This document shows positions 24,278 to 33,370 of a stretch of 64,000 bases of DNA, one piece after another; position 1 is the stretch's first letter, and the number at the start of each line of letters is the position of its first letter. Origin of the DNA: Streptomyces sp. NRRL S-1022 (GTDB taxonomy: Bacteria; Actinomycetota; Actinomycetes; Streptomycetales; Streptomycetaceae); NCBI RefSeq assembly GCF_000720135.1, contig NZ_JOIU01000001.1, positions 1-64,000 of the forward strand. Reading direction: 5' to 3'. The notes beneath the pieces were generated by a model, which worked only from the letters and a program-made list of their open reading frames with translations, was not told the DNA's origin and did not search any database. A program made the translations under genes and the position numbers.

Positions 24278-25249
24278 ATGACGATCACTGAACAGCAGCC
24301 ACTCGCTTCCCCCTTCTCCGCCGCCAGCACCGCCGCGGACGTCCTGGCCGGCCTCGACCTGGGCGGCATGACCGCCGTCGTGACCGGCGGTTACTCGGGG
24401 CTCGGCCTGGAAACCACCCGGGCCTTGACTGCCGCCGGGGCCCGGGTCGTCGTACCGGCCCGCCGCCCCGAGTCCGCCCGCTCCGCGCTCACCCAGGTGC
24501 CGGGCGCGCAGGTCGTCCCCATGGACCTGGCCGACTCCGGCAGCGTGCGCGCCGGCGCGGCACGGATCCGCGAGCTGGTGGACCGGCTCGACCTCCTCCT
24601 GGCCGTCGCGGGGGTCATGGCTACGCCGGAACGTCGTGTGGGACCGGGCTGGGAGGGCCAGTTCACCGCCAACCACCTGGGACACTTCCTCCTCACGTGT
24701 GAGCTCTACCCGCTCCTCGCAGCGGCCGGGGGCGCACGCGTCGTCGTCAACAGCTCCGCCGGGCACGCCCTGAGCGACATCCGCTGGCACGACCCGCACT
24801 TCCGTACCGGCTACGACAAGTGGCTGGCCTACGGCCAGGCCAAGACCGCCAACGCCCTCTTCGCCGTCCGGCTCGACGCACTCGGCCGCGACGACGGTGT
24901 CCGGGCATTCGCCCTCCACCCCGGCAGGATCATCACCGGCCTGCAGCGGGAGATGACCCTCCACGAGCAGATCGAGCGTGGCTGGGTGGACGAGGAGGGC
25001 CGGGTGGTCGGCGCCGGCTTCAAGACTCCCTCCCAGGGCGCCGCCACGGGTCTGTGGGCGGCCACGTCCCCCCTCCTGGACGGCCGGGGCGGGCTCTACC
25101 TGGAGGACTGCGAGGTCGCGCGCGTCTCGGAGCCGGGCCGGCCCATGGACGACGGAGGAGTACGCGCCTACGCCGTCGACCCCGGCGCGGCGGCCCGGCT
25201 CTGGGAACTGTCACTCACGGCAACCGGCGCCGCCCCCGTCCTCCGCTGA
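24278..25249 (+). CDS. Short-chain dehydrogenase/reductase (SDR)
   Basis: 323 aa. NAD(P)-dependent oxidoreductase. Cofactor motif TGGYSGLG at residues 36-43, NAG-like LLLAVAGVMA at 107-116, catalytic Ser in VVVNSSAGH (159-160) and YGQAK at 185-189 (Tyr185, Lys189). The C-terminal part is longer than classical SDRs and has the QGAATGLWAATSPLL segment of the retinol-dehydrogenase-like/WWOX-like branch common in actinomycetes. Substrate unknown. It follows a MerR-type promoter and faces a MerR gene; such pairs usually respond to reactive electrophiles or organic solvents. Confidence 0.92.
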   Translation: MTITEQQPLASPFSAASTAADVLAGLDLGGMTAVVTGGYSGLGLETTRALTAAGARVVVPARRPESARSALTQVPGAQVVPMDLADSGSVRAGAARIRELVDRLDLLLAVAGVMATPERRVGPGWEGQFTANHLGHFLLTCELYPLLAAAGGARVVVNSSAGHALSDIRWHDPHFRTGYDKWLAYGQAKTANALFAVRLDALGRDDGVRAFALHPGRIITGLQREMTLHEQIERGWVDEEGRVVGAGFKTPSQGAATGLWAATSPLLDGRGGLYLEDCEVARVSEPGRPMDDGGVRAYAVDPGAAARLWELSLTATGAAPVLR

Positions 25250-25290
25250 CCCGCACCTGCTGTGCCCCGCAGGAGCCCGGAGCGGACCCG

Positions 25291-26019
25291 TCAGGCCCCG
25301 GCCCCGTGCCCCGGCGGCCGGTCGGGCCTGACGTCCACGGCGTCGAGCTTGGCGGCCACGGCGTCGAGGACCCATTCGAGGCCGGTCGCGAAGGAGGTCT
25401 CGGCGTCCACGTCCGTGCCGTCGTACACGGCCTTGCTCAGTGCCGGGAAGCGCCCCGTGGCCAGCATGCGCGTCACGTGCGGACCGGAGGCGCGCTGCCA
25501 GTCCCGCTTGGACAGGCCCGTGGCGCGCTCGGCACGCAGGTTCGCGATCTCACGCCTGATCGCGCCGATGAAGTAGGCGCTGACGGTCTCCACGGCGCGC
25601 ATGACGGTGTCGACGTCGGCGAGACCGTCGAGGGAGGCCAGCGTGGCCTCGGTCACGGCGAGGCCGTTGGGGCCCAGGGCCGGGCGGCCGCCGAGCAGGT
25701 CGGCCAGCCATTCGTGCCGGAGAGCGGCCTGCCTGGTGCCCTGGGCGAGCATGCGCAACGCCTCACGCCAGTCACCGGGTTGTCCCTCGGGCAGGATCTC
25801 GGCCTGGACCTCGTCCACCATGAGGTCGAACAGCTCCTCCTTGGTGGAGATGAACCCGTACAACCGCATCGGGCCGGCGTCCAGCCGGGCGGCGACCTTG
25901 CGCAACGACACTGCTTTCAGGCCGCCTTCGTCGGCCAGCGCGATGGCGGCGGCGACGATCCGCTCCCGGTCGAGCGGTACGGGCCGAGTCGGCGGCTCCG
26001 GCCGGTCCCACACAGTCAT
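25291..26019 (-). CDS. TetR family regulator of the TetX-like gene
   Basis: 242 aa. HTH at about residues 20-66: RIVAAAIALADEGGLKAVSL, then RKVAARLDAGPMRLYGFIST. The C-terminal domain is of the TetR_C class (ActR/TetR-like) with a long ligand pocket. Start ATG 26019 has TACGAT six bases upstream, so it may be leaderless. Divergent from the flavin monooxygenase with a 53-bp gap that holds palindromes. The pair resembles a TetR-class repressor with its inactivating enzyme. Confidence 0.9.
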   Translation of the reverse strand: MTVWDRPEPPTRPVPLDRERIVAAAIALADEGGLKAVSLRKVAARLDAGPMRLYGFISTKEELFDLMVDEVQAEILPEGQPGDWREALRMLAQGTRQAALRHEWLADLLGGRPALGPNGLAVTEATLASLDGLADVDTVMRAVETVSAYFIGAIRREIANLRAERATGLSKRDWQRASGPHVTRMLATGRFPALSKAVYDGTDVDAETSFATGLEWVLDAVAAKLDAVDVRPDRPPGHGAGA

Positions 26020-26040
26020 GGCCACATCGTACTGTTGCCA

Positions 26041-26068
26041 TACGTCGTAGCCCGCCAATACAGTGTAT
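26041..26068. promoter_or_regulatory. Palindromes between TetR and TetX-like genes
   Basis: TACGTCGTA (26041-26049) and ATACAGTGTAT (26058-26068) lie in the 53-bp divergent gap. The second overlaps the putative -10 TACAGT of the monooxygenase, so a bound repressor would block polymerase. Confidence 0.5.
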
Positions 26069-26072
26069 CGAC

Positions 26073-27191
26073 ATGAGACAGCGCATCGCAGTGGTCGGGA
26101 GCGGTCCCGCCGGCCTCACCTTCGCCCGTGTACTGCACCGCCACGACCACCCCGTCACCATCCTGGAGCGTGACCCGGCCCCGGACGCCCGCCCCCCGGG
26201 CGGCACGCTGGACCTGCACGAGGGGCTGGGCCGGCTGGCGTTGGACAAGGCGGGGCTGCTGGCGGACTTCCAGGCGCTGGCTCGTCCCGAGGGGCAGGCC
26301 ATGCGCATCCTGGACACGGACGGGACCGTCCTGCGCGACTGGCGGCCCCGCCCGGATGACCGGGCCAATCCCGAGATCGACCGGGGGCAACTCCGCGACC
26401 TGCTGCTCGGGCCTCTCGACGTCCGGTGGGGGCAGAGCGTGACGCAGGTGGTGCCGGGGACCAGGGACGGCGTAGTGGTCCGGTTCGCGGACGGGCGAGA
26501 GGAGTCGTTCGACCTCGTGATCGGCGCGGACGGCGCCTGGTCCCGGGTCCGCCCGGCGGTCTCACCGGTGACGCCGCACTACACCGGCGTCACCGCCGTC
26601 GAGACCTCCCTCGACGACGTCGACACCCGCCACCCCGACCTCGCCCGTTTGGTCGGCGACGGCTCCGTGGCCGTATACGGAATGAACCGAGCTTTCGTCG
26701 CGCAGCGCAGCAGCGGCGGGCACGTGAAGGTGTACGCCCAGTTCCGCGCGCCGCTGGACTGGCACACGCACCTGGACCCGGCCGACGCCGAGGCCGTGCG
26801 GTCGAGTCTGCTGGATCTGTTCCACGGCTGGACCGCCCCCGTCCTCGACCTCCTCCACCACGGCACCGCGTTCGTCCACCGCCCCCTCTACGTCCTGCCC
26901 GTGTCCCACACCTGGCCCCACGTCCAGGGGGTGACGCTCCTGGGCGACGCCGCCCATCTGATGCCGCCGCTGGGGGCGGGCGCGAACCTCGCGATGCTGG
27001 AAGGCGCCGAACTCGCCGAGACCATCGCCGCCGGCCCCGGAGATCCGGACGAGGCCGTCCACGCATTCGAGAAGCAGATGTGGGCGCGGGCCGGCAGGTG
27101 GGCGCAGATCACGACGGCCGGCCTCGACCGCCTCGTGAGCCCGGACCCCACCGAAGCCCTCGCCCTCTTCGACCGGGTCCAGTCGTCCTGA
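26073..27191 (+). CDS. TetX-like FAD-dependent monooxygenase
   Basis: 372 aa. FAD-binding GSGPAGLTFARVL at residues 9-21; the sugar/pocket loop PPGGTLDLHEGLGRLAL strongly resembles TetX, which hydroxylates tetracyclines; the second FAD motif is LLGDAAHLMPPLGAGANLAM. The length matches the TetX family. NADPH-dependent hydroxylation of an aromatic or polyketide compound is therefore likely; tetracycline inactivation is possible but close homologues act on other substrates. TACAGT lies eight bases upstream of the ATG with no ribosome site, suggesting a leaderless transcript under the divergent TetR regulator. Confidence 0.9.
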   Translation: MRQRIAVVGSGPAGLTFARVLHRHDHPVTILERDPAPDARPPGGTLDLHEGLGRLALDKAGLLADFQALARPEGQAMRILDTDGTVLRDWRPRPDDRANPEIDRGQLRDLLLGPLDVRWGQSVTQVVPGTRDGVVVRFADGREESFDLVIGADGAWSRVRPAVSPVTPHYTGVTAVETSLDDVDTRHPDLARLVGDGSVAVYGMNRAFVAQRSSGGHVKVYAQFRAPLDWHTHLDPADAEAVRSSLLDLFHGWTAPVLDLLHHGTAFVHRPLYVLPVSHTWPHVQGVTLLGDAAHLMPPLGAGANLAMLEGAELAETIAAGPGDPDEAVHAFEKQMWARAGRWAQITTAGLDRLVSPDPTEALALFDRVQSS

Positions 27192-27246
27192 CGGCCGAGC
27201 CAATTCGTGAAACGCACCGTGACTGCGCGCCCCCGACGCCGGGACC

Positions 27247-27579
27247 CTACTCCCGCTCGGCGACGGCCATCTCCCCGAGGAACGACCAGTCGTCCTGCGG
27301 AACCTTCATGTTCACGATGCGAGGTGTCTCGGCCAGGTGGCGCGGCAGCGTCTGTTGGGCGGCCTTGAAGTGCGCGGACTGCACGTGAGCGGCGCCCGCC
27401 TCGTCATCGCGGAAGGCCTCGATCAGGACGTACTCCGTCGGGTCCGCCACGCTGCGCGACCATTCGAACCACAGGCAGCCGGGCTCGCTGCGCGTGGCCT
27501 CGGTGAAGTCGGCGGCGATCTGCGGCCACCGGTCGGCATCGTCGGGAAGCACTCGGAACTTGGCGGTGATGAAGATCAT
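27247..27579 (-). CDS. Antibiotic biosynthesis monooxygenase (ABM) domain protein
   Basis: 110 aa, one ferredoxin-like ABM domain. FITAKFRVLPDDADRW starts the first strand; SEPGCLWFEWSRS and EYVLIEAFRDDEAGAAH are the conserved core, with HVQSAHFKAA at the usual helix. Members are cofactor-free quinol or polyketide monooxygenases, or heme-degrading enzymes. GGGAGT precedes the ATG. Convergent with the TetX-like gene, 55 bp apart. Confidence 0.9.
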   Translation of the reverse strand: MIFITAKFRVLPDDADRWPQIAADFTEATRSEPGCLWFEWSRSVADPTEYVLIEAFRDDEAGAAHVQSAHFKAAQQTLPRHLAETPRIVNMKVPQDDWSFLGEMAVAERE

Positions 27580-28165
27580 GGGACTCCCTGTCCTGCGTGT
27601 CCGTGCTCAACAGGCCCGTTCCTCGTGCCGGACCTCGTGGCAACAAGATCGTATGGCGCCGGCCGGCCCTCTTTCGAGGTGCCGCTCCGTTGACCACGCG
27701 GCCCGGAGGCAGAACAGCGCCCTGAGCGCGTTGGTCAGGCGCTACGCCTGATATCCCGTCACCGCGCCCCCGTCGTGCGTCCTTCCGGTGAACCTGTCGA
27801 CCCTCGCAGAGGGGGCCTTAAAGGGGTGCTCGCCGCTGTCCGCATCGTCGGCGCCGCGCCGCTCGGCCGGTCACCGGAGGGGGGATAGGGTGACGCGCAT
27901 GGAGAGCACACGTTCGGCAGGGCCGATGGGCTTCAGGTAGCCCGCCAGGAGATACCTGGCGGTCGCCGCGAACGGAACCCCGTGACCCGCACCGCTCACC
28001 ATCGGACCCGCTGCCACCGCGTCATCGGCGCCGGGCGATCGTCACCCCGTTGCGGACCGGCAGCATCACCACGTTGGGTGCTGGACCGGCACCCGCACCG
28101 CCTGGACTGCCCCTTGCCGACGGCAAGATCCAGAACCTGACGAAGCGCTACTAGCATCGCACCCC
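27580..28165. other. Long gap with no supported gene
   Basis: About 585 bp. I can read only short, unconvincing frames. Close to its end, a 15-codon stretch PLADGKIQNLTKRY stops at 28154 and might be the tail of a lost SnoaL-like gene; the rest is unlike known families. TAGCAT near 28152 is a possible -10 for the next gene. Confidence 0.4.
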
Positions 28166-28716
28166 GTGATCGCAGTGGTCGTCACCATCGGGCTGGCGTT
28201 CGTCGGCTATGTCGTCACCTACCTCAACGGCCTGCGTCTGGCGCAGCGTCAGGAGCGTCTTGCGCGGGTGAATCGCCAGCTCAGCGACCTCTACGGACCG
28301 CTGTTCGCCTTCACGGAAGCCAACGCCCGTACGTTCGGCGCGTTCCTGGAGCGGCACGCTCGCCCTGGCGGGGAGTCGCCGTTCGCGCACGAGTCCCCGC
28401 CCACTGCGGAAGAGCTCGCCGAGTGGCGGCTGTGGGTCACCACCGTCTTCTTCCGAACATCCAGGCCATGCGCGACCTGGTCGTCACACACGCGGACCTG
28501 CTGGGCGAACCGGAGATGCCGCCGCTGCTGCTCCACCTGTGCGCGCATGTGTCGGGCTATGAGATCACGGCCGCTCGCTGGGCGCAGGGACAGCACGACC
28601 GGCACCTCTCGGTGGTGCCGTTCCCCAGCGAGGAGCTCGCCGCCTACGCGCGCCAGGGATTCGCCGCGCTGAAGAAGGAACAGGCCCGCCTGCTGGGGCA
28701 ACGGCAGGGGACTTGA
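28166..28716 (+). pseudogene. Conserved membrane-anchored protein interrupted by a frameshift
   Basis: Two overlapping frames together give a protein of about 183 aa. Frame 1 (from GTG 28166) has an N-terminal helix VVTIGLAFVGYVVTYLNGLR, a basic coil RLAQRQERLARVNRQLSDLY, and EELAEWRLWVTTVF. The next frame (to 28716) continues NIQAMRDLVVTHADLLGEPE, then LLLHLCAHVSGYEITAARWA. The switch falls near 28445-28460. Each half is well conserved in character, so a single indel, real or a sequencing error, separates them. The family, anchored proteins with a long helical domain, has no known activity. Confidence 0.7.
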
Positions 28717-28794
28717 CCAGGCGCCCGGTTGCGGCTCCTTCGAACCCGGCGTCGCCCGCGTGCTCGCCCCCGGCCGCACGTCGGGCCGGACCGG

Positions 28795-29586
28795 TCAGGC
28801 TGCGGCCCGGCCGGGCCTGTCGCGCTGCGATGCGGCCAGGTAGGCGACGAACGCCAGGATGGCGGCCGTCCAGGCCACCGTGACCGGCTCCAGCCCCAGT
28901 GCGAGGCCGCCGCGGGTGCGGCCCACCGCCATCCAGTCGGCGAGGGAGGCGCCGAGGGGACGGGTGATGACGTACGCGGACCAGAAGGCGGCCACCGCGT
29001 TCAGGCCGGCCCAGCGGTGGGCCAGGGCGGGCACACAGATGGCGGCCGCGAAGAGGACGACCGAGCCGAGGTAGCCCAGGCCGGCGGTGGCGGTGAGATC
29101 GCCTGCCGCGGTGCCGAGGGCGAACGTGGCCAGGACGGCGGCCCAGTAGAACGCCTCGCGGCGGCGGGTGTGGATGCCATGGATGGACAGCGTCCGCTCG
29201 CTCGCGTACCAGATGGCGAAGACGGCGGCCAGCGCGGCGAGGAAGAGGGGGGTCGACACGGCGTAGGAGACGCCGAGACCGACGTGCAGGACGTCGGCCG
29301 CCATCGTGCCGAAGACGCTGACCATGACGACCGCGGTCCAGTACACCCAGGCGATGTGCCTGCGGACGGCGAACTGGACGGCCAGGGAGGACACCAGGGC
29401 GAGGCCCCCGAGAGCGACCGCCGGTATCGGGCCGAGCAGGCGGGCCAGGAGGTCTGAGGCGGTCTCACCCATACCGGTCGTCAGTACCTTGATGATCCAG
29501 AACCAGGCGGTCACTTCCGGCACCTTGTTCGCCAAGGGGCGCAGGCGGGCGTGGCGCCGGTCATCAAGGAGGTGCTGTGTCGTCAT
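28795..29586 (-). CDS. COG4705-type (DUF347 repeat) membrane protein
   Basis: 263 aa from ATG 29586. Eight to ten membrane helices, with the DUF347 signature KVPEVTAWFWIIKVLTTGMG, then ETASDLL at the start. A second, weaker copy is readable in the middle (AFYWAAVLATFALGTAAGDL, residues 145-165). The family is described as membrane-anchored with no biochemical role settled; some members are linked to metal transport. It lies alone, with a 300-bp gap before the HAD gene on the other strand. Confidence 0.85.
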   Translation of the reverse strand: MTTQHLLDDRRHARLRPLANKVPEVTAWFWIIKVLTTGMGETASDLLARLLGPIPAVALGGLALVSSLAVQFAVRRHIAWVYWTAVVMVSVFGTMAADVLHVGLGVSYAVSTPLFLAALAAVFAIWYASERTLSIHGIHTRRREAFYWAAVLATFALGTAAGDLTATAGLGYLGSVVLFAAAICVPALAHRWAGLNAVAAFWSAYVITRPLGASLADWMAVGRTRGGLALGLEPVTVAWTAAILAFVAYLAASQRDRPGRAAA

Positions 29587-29747
29587 GGCCCGCACGATGA
29601 CACGATCAACTGCGATTACCCCAGGTCACTTTTCCATAGTTTTTGGGCTTCTGGGGTGTAGGTTGCCTCCTGTCTGCCTGAAGTGGAACGATCTTTACCC
29701 GTCCGTCGCTCCTGGGTTGCGGAGCGCAGGGTGATCACCCCCTGCGG

Positions 29748-29775
29748 CCCTGGCCGGCGGCAGCGTCGGCCAGGG
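29748..29775. terminator. Hairpin upstream of the HAD gene
   Basis: CCCTGGCC and GGCCAGGG pair perfectly around a 12-base loop, between two divergent genes. It does not follow a gene on either strand, so a leader or regulatory structure is as likely as a terminator. Confidence 0.35.
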
Positions 29776-29897
29776 CCCCACGACCCCCTGGTGCCTCCGC
29801 TCGGCCAACCGTGCGCCTTCGACCGTGCGGGTGCCTTCCGGTGTGCCGGACGGTGGCCTGACGGGAGCGGTTGCGGGTGCGTCCTAGCCTCGACGGC

Positions 29898-30641
29898 ATG
29901 CTGGGGCTCCCCGATCATGTCCGTGCCTGTCTGTTCGACCTCGACGGCGTCCTCACCCGGACCGCCGAGGTGCACGCGGCCGCCTGGAAGGAGATGTTCG
30001 ACGCCTACCTCCGCGAACGCGCGGCACGCGAGGGGACCGAGTTCGTCCCCTTCGACGCGGTGGACGACTACGACGAGTACGTCGACGGGCGGCCCCGCGA
30101 GGACGGCGTACGCACCTTCCTCGCCGCGCGGGGGGTGCACCTGCCCGAGGGAACACCGGCCGACCCGCCGCAGGCGGAGACGGTGAACGGACTCGGCAAC
30201 CGCAAGAACGACCTGGTGCTGCGACGGATCCGTGAGGAAGGGGTGGCACCCTACGAGGGCTCGGTCCGCTTCCTCCACGCGGTGCGGGAGGCGGGCCTGC
30301 GCCGCGCGGTGGTGTCGTCGAGCGCGAACTGCCGGGACGTCCTGGCGGCGGCCGGCATCGAGGACCTGCTGGAGGAACGGATCGACGGAGTGGTGGCGCG
30401 CGAACACCGGTTGCGCGGCAAGCCCGCCCCGGACACCTACCTCCAGGCGGCCCGCGCCCTGGGCATCGAACCGGGTGAGGCCGCGGTGTTCGAAGACGCC
30501 CTCGCCGGTGTCGAGGCCGGGCGGGCGGGCCGGTTCGGCGTCGTCGTGGGCGTCGACCGGGTGGGACAGGCGGACCAGCTGCGCGCGCACGGGGCGGACA
30601 TCGTCGTACGTGACCTGGCCGAGCTCCTGGAGCCGCGGTGA
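29898..30641 (+). CDS. HAD hydrolase, beta-phosphoglucomutase family
   Basis: 247 aa. HAD motif [11 protein letters not shown] with nucleophile and acid Asp residues; the cap region has [12 protein letters not shown], as in beta-phosphoglucomutase; motif II VVSSSAN; motif III Lys in [13 protein letters not shown]; motif [14 protein letters not shown]. It probably converts beta-glucose-1-phosphate to glucose-6-phosphate. TAGCCT is seven bases before the ATG, so leaderless. Its stop overlaps the start of the GH65 phosphorylase gene (ATGA), which would supply beta-glucose-1-phosphate: a two-step disaccharide catabolic unit. Confidence 0.92.
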   Translation: MLGLPDHVRACLFDLDGVLTRTAEVHAAAWKEMFDAYLRERAAREGTEFVPFDAVDDYDEYVDGRPREDGVRTFLAARGVHLPEGTPADPPQAETVNGLGNRKNDLVLRRIREEGVAPYEGSVRFLHAVREAGLRRAVVSSSANCRDVLAAAGIEDLLEERIDGVVAREHRLRGKPAPDTYLQAARALGIEPGEAAVFEDALAGVEAGRAGRFGVVVGVDRVGQADQLRAHGADIVVRDLAELLEPR

Positions 30642-33043
30642 TCACCCATCCCAGCTACACGGTCGAGCCGTGGTGCCTGCGCGAGACCGAGCTGAACCTG
30701 GACGTGCTCGCCCAGAGCGAATCGGTGTTCGCGCTGTCCAACGGACACATCGGCTGGCGCGGCAACCTGGACGAGGGAGAGCCGCACGGACTGCCCGGCG
30801 CCTACCTCAACGGCGTCTACGAGCGCCATCCGCTGCCCTATGCGGAAGCGGGCTACGGATATCCCGAGTCCGGCCAGACGATGATCAACGTCACCGACGG
30901 CAAGATCATCCGTCTGCTCGTGGACGACCACCCGTGCGATCTGCGCTACGGCCGGCTGCACGCGCACGAACGCGTTCTGGACTTCCGTACCGGCGTTCTC
31001 GGCCGCACCGCGCAGTGGACGACTCCCGGCGGCCGCACCGTCCGGATCACCACACAGCGGCTCGTGTCCTTCACCCAGCGCGCGGTGGCCGCCATCGTCT
31101 ACGAGGTCGAGCCGATCGACGGACCGGCCACGGTGGCCGTACAGTCCGAGCTGGTCGCCAACGCACAGCTGCCCCGCCTGCACGGGGACCCGCGTGTGGC
31201 CGCGGCGATCGAATCGCCCCTGGTCGCCGAGGAGCACTTCGCCCAGGACACCCGCCTGCGGCTCGTGCACCGTACCGCCCACAGCGCACTGCGGGTGGCG
31301 GCAGCCGCCGACCATCTCGTCGAGGGCCCCGGGAGCACACACCGGACGGCACAGAGCGAACCCGACGTCAGCCGTCTGACGGTGACCGCGGACGTGGTCC
31401 CCGGGCAGTCGCTGCGACTGGTCAAGTTCGTGGCCTACGGCTGGTCGGGGGAGCGCTCGCTGCCGGCCGTGCACGACCAGGTGGACGCGGCGGTGGCAGC
31501 CGCGGTCAGCACGGGCTGGGACGGGCTGCTCGCCGCGCAACGGGCGTACCTGGACCGCTTCTGGGCCGGCGCGGACGTCGAGGTCGAGGGCGACGCGCAG
31601 ATCCAGCAAGCGGTGCGGTTCGCCCTCTTCCACGTGCTCCAGGCGGCGGTCCGCAGCGAGAACCGCGCCATCCCCGCGAAGGGCCTGACCGGGACCGGGT
31701 ACGACGGGCACTCCTTCTGGGACACCGAGTCCTACGTGCTGCCCGTCCTGACGTTCACCGCGCCGGAAGCCGTCGCGTCGGCACTGAGATGGCGGCACCG
31801 GATGCTGCCGGCGGCCCGGGAACGCGCGAGCCAGCTGGGCCTGTCCGGAGCGGCCTTCCCCTGGCGGACCATCGACGGCGCCGAGAGTTCCGCCTACTGG
31901 CCGGCCGGCACGGCCGCCTTCCACATCAACGCCGACATCGCCATGGCCGCCGTCCGGTACGTCATGGTGACCGAGGACGAGGACTTCGAGCGCCATGAGG
32001 GTCTCGACCTCCTCGTGGACACCGCACGGCTGTGGCGTTCCCTCGGACACCACGACGCGGAAGGCGTCTTCCACATCGACGGGGTCACCGGGCCCGACGA
32101 GTACAGCGCCATCGCCCGCGACAACGTGTACACGAACCTGCTGGCCCGGCAGAACCTGCTGGCCGCCGCGGACGGGGTCGCGCGCCATCCGGACCGGGCC
32201 GCGGAACTCGGTGTCGACGACGAGGAGACCGCGGTGTGGCGGGACGCCGCGACCCGCATGGCGGTGCCGTACAACGAGTCTCTCGGCGTGCACGAGCAGT
32301 CCGCCGGGTTCACCAGTCTCCAGCGCTGGGACTTCGAGGCGACCCCGCCCGGGAACTACCCGCTGCTGCTGCACTACCCCTACTTCGATCTCTACCGCAA
32401 GCAGGTGGTGAAGCAGGCCGATCTGGTGCTGGCGATGATGGAGTGCCCGCACCTCTTCTCCGAGGACCAGAAGGCGCGCAATTTCGCCTACTACGAAGCG
32501 ATCACCGTCCGCGACTCCTCCCTGTCGGCCTGCTGCCAGGCAGTGCTCGCGGCCGAGACCGGTCACCTCCGTCTGGCCTACGCCTACCTCGGCGAGGCCG
32601 CGCTGATGGACCTCGGCGACCTGGAGCACAACACCCGCGACGGGCTGCACATCGCCTCCCTGGCCGGCACCTGGATCGCCCTGGTCGCGGGCTTCGGCGG
32701 CCTGCGCAGGTACATCGGCGGAGACGGAAGACCCGACCGGCTCGCCTTCGCACCGCGCCTGCCGGAAGCACTGTCCCGGGTGGCGTTCACCGTGCTGGTC
32801 CGCGGACGCAGGCTGAAGGTGGACATCGGGCCGTCCCGAGCGCGCTACCGGCTGGTGGAAGGCGAACCGCTCGTCGTCCTGCACCACGGCGAAGCGATGA
32901 CCCTGACCACCGACGAACCACTGGACCGGCCGATGCCGCCCCCGACCGCGCTCCCCGAGCCGCAGCAGCCACCGGGCCGGCGCCCGGCGGGCCTGCCCGC
33001 CGGGGAGGAGCAGCAAGGCGGGGCACAGGACCAGACCCCGTGA
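30638..33043 (+). CDS. GH65 glycoside phosphorylase (trehalose/maltose/kojibiose type)
   Basis: 801 aa. An N-terminal beta-sandwich (residues about 1-270), a helical linker, the (alpha/alpha)6 barrel (about 320-690) and a C-terminal beta domain. The general acid is Glu488 in [15 protein letters not shown], and phosphate-binding motif residues are near [13 protein letters not shown]. Barrel hallmarks [12 protein letters not shown] and [15 protein letters not shown] match GH65. It would release beta-glucose-1-phosphate from an alpha-linked disaccharide. Trehalose is most likely in a Streptomyces, but maltose, kojibiose or nigerose cannot be excluded. Coupled to the HAD gene upstream. The Pro-rich tail after residue 760 is low complexity. 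Confidence 0.93.
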   Translation: MITHPSYTVEPWCLRETELNLDVLAQSESVFALSNGHIGWRGNLDEGEPHGLPGAYLNGVYERHPLPYAEAGYGYPESGQTMINVTDGKIIRLLVDDHPCDLRYGRLHAHERVLDFRTGVLGRTAQWTTPGGRTVRITTQRLVSFTQRAVAAIVYEVEPIDGPATVAVQSELVANAQLPRLHGDPRVAAAIESPLVAEEHFAQDTRLRLVHRTAHSALRVAAAADHLVEGPGSTHRTAQSEPDVSRLTVTADVVPGQSLRLVKFVAYGWSGERSLPAVHDQVDAAVAAAVSTGWDGLLAAQRAYLDRFWAGADVEVEGDAQIQQAVRFALFHVLQAAVRSENRAIPAKGLTGTGYDGHSFWDTESYVLPVLTFTAPEAVASALRWRHRMLPAARERASQLGLSGAAFPWRTIDGAESSAYWPAGTAAFHINADIAMAAVRYVMVTEDEDFERHEGLDLLVDTARLWRSLGHHDAEGVFHIDGVTGPDEYSAIARDNVYTNLLARQNLLAAADGVARHPDRAAELGVDDEETAVWRDAATRMAVPYNESLGVHEQSAGFTSLQRWDFEATPPGNYPLLLHYPYFDLYRKQVVKQADLVLAMMECPHLFSEDQKARNFAYYEAITVRDSSLSACCQAVLAAETGHLRLAYAYLGEAALMDLGDLEHNTRDGLHIASLAGTWIALVAGFGGLRRYIGGDGRPDRLAFAPRLPEALSRVAFTVLVRGRRLKVDIGPSRARYRLVEGEPLVVLHHGEAMTLTTDEPLDRPMPPPTALPEPQQPPGRRPAGLPAGEEQQGGAQDQTP

Positions 33044-33129
33044 GGCCCGCGCTGCCGCACGTGGGCGCCACGGTCCGCGTGACCGTGCCGCCGTGGATGC
33101 CTCATGCTGGCGCTGTGCGAAGGTCCGCC

Positions 33130-33290
33130 ACGGACCCGGCCTGCACCTTCTGCGGCGTCGTCTCCGGCCGGGTGCGCGCCGGCCGTGTGTACGAGACCCA
33201 CAGCCCCTCGCCTTCATGGACACCCACCCTGCCGCGCCCGGCGACCTCCTCGTCGGACCTCGATGCCGCGCGGCTCAGGGCGGCCCTGGC
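33130..33290 (+). pseudogene. HIT family (histidine triad) remnant
   Basis: One frame reads PACTFCGVVSGRVRAGRVYE, the zinc-binding start of HIT proteins; another frame reads LAFMDTHPAAPGDLLVGP, the next conserved segment. A frameshift separates them near 33200 and the HxHxH catalytic triad is missing. The gene is broken and the remaining C-terminal half is lost. Confidence 0.6.
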
Positions 33291-33370
33291 ACGGAGCGGA
33301 CACCGTCCCGGCGGGTGAGGTCTGGGGGGCGGGTGCCGTGGGCACGGCCCCGGCCCCCGGTTGCCTGGTG

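Noticed and set aside
30437..33223. 928-codon frame antisense to the GH65 gene
   Set aside because: Composition is typical of antisense to high-GC coding DNA with no recognisable domain.
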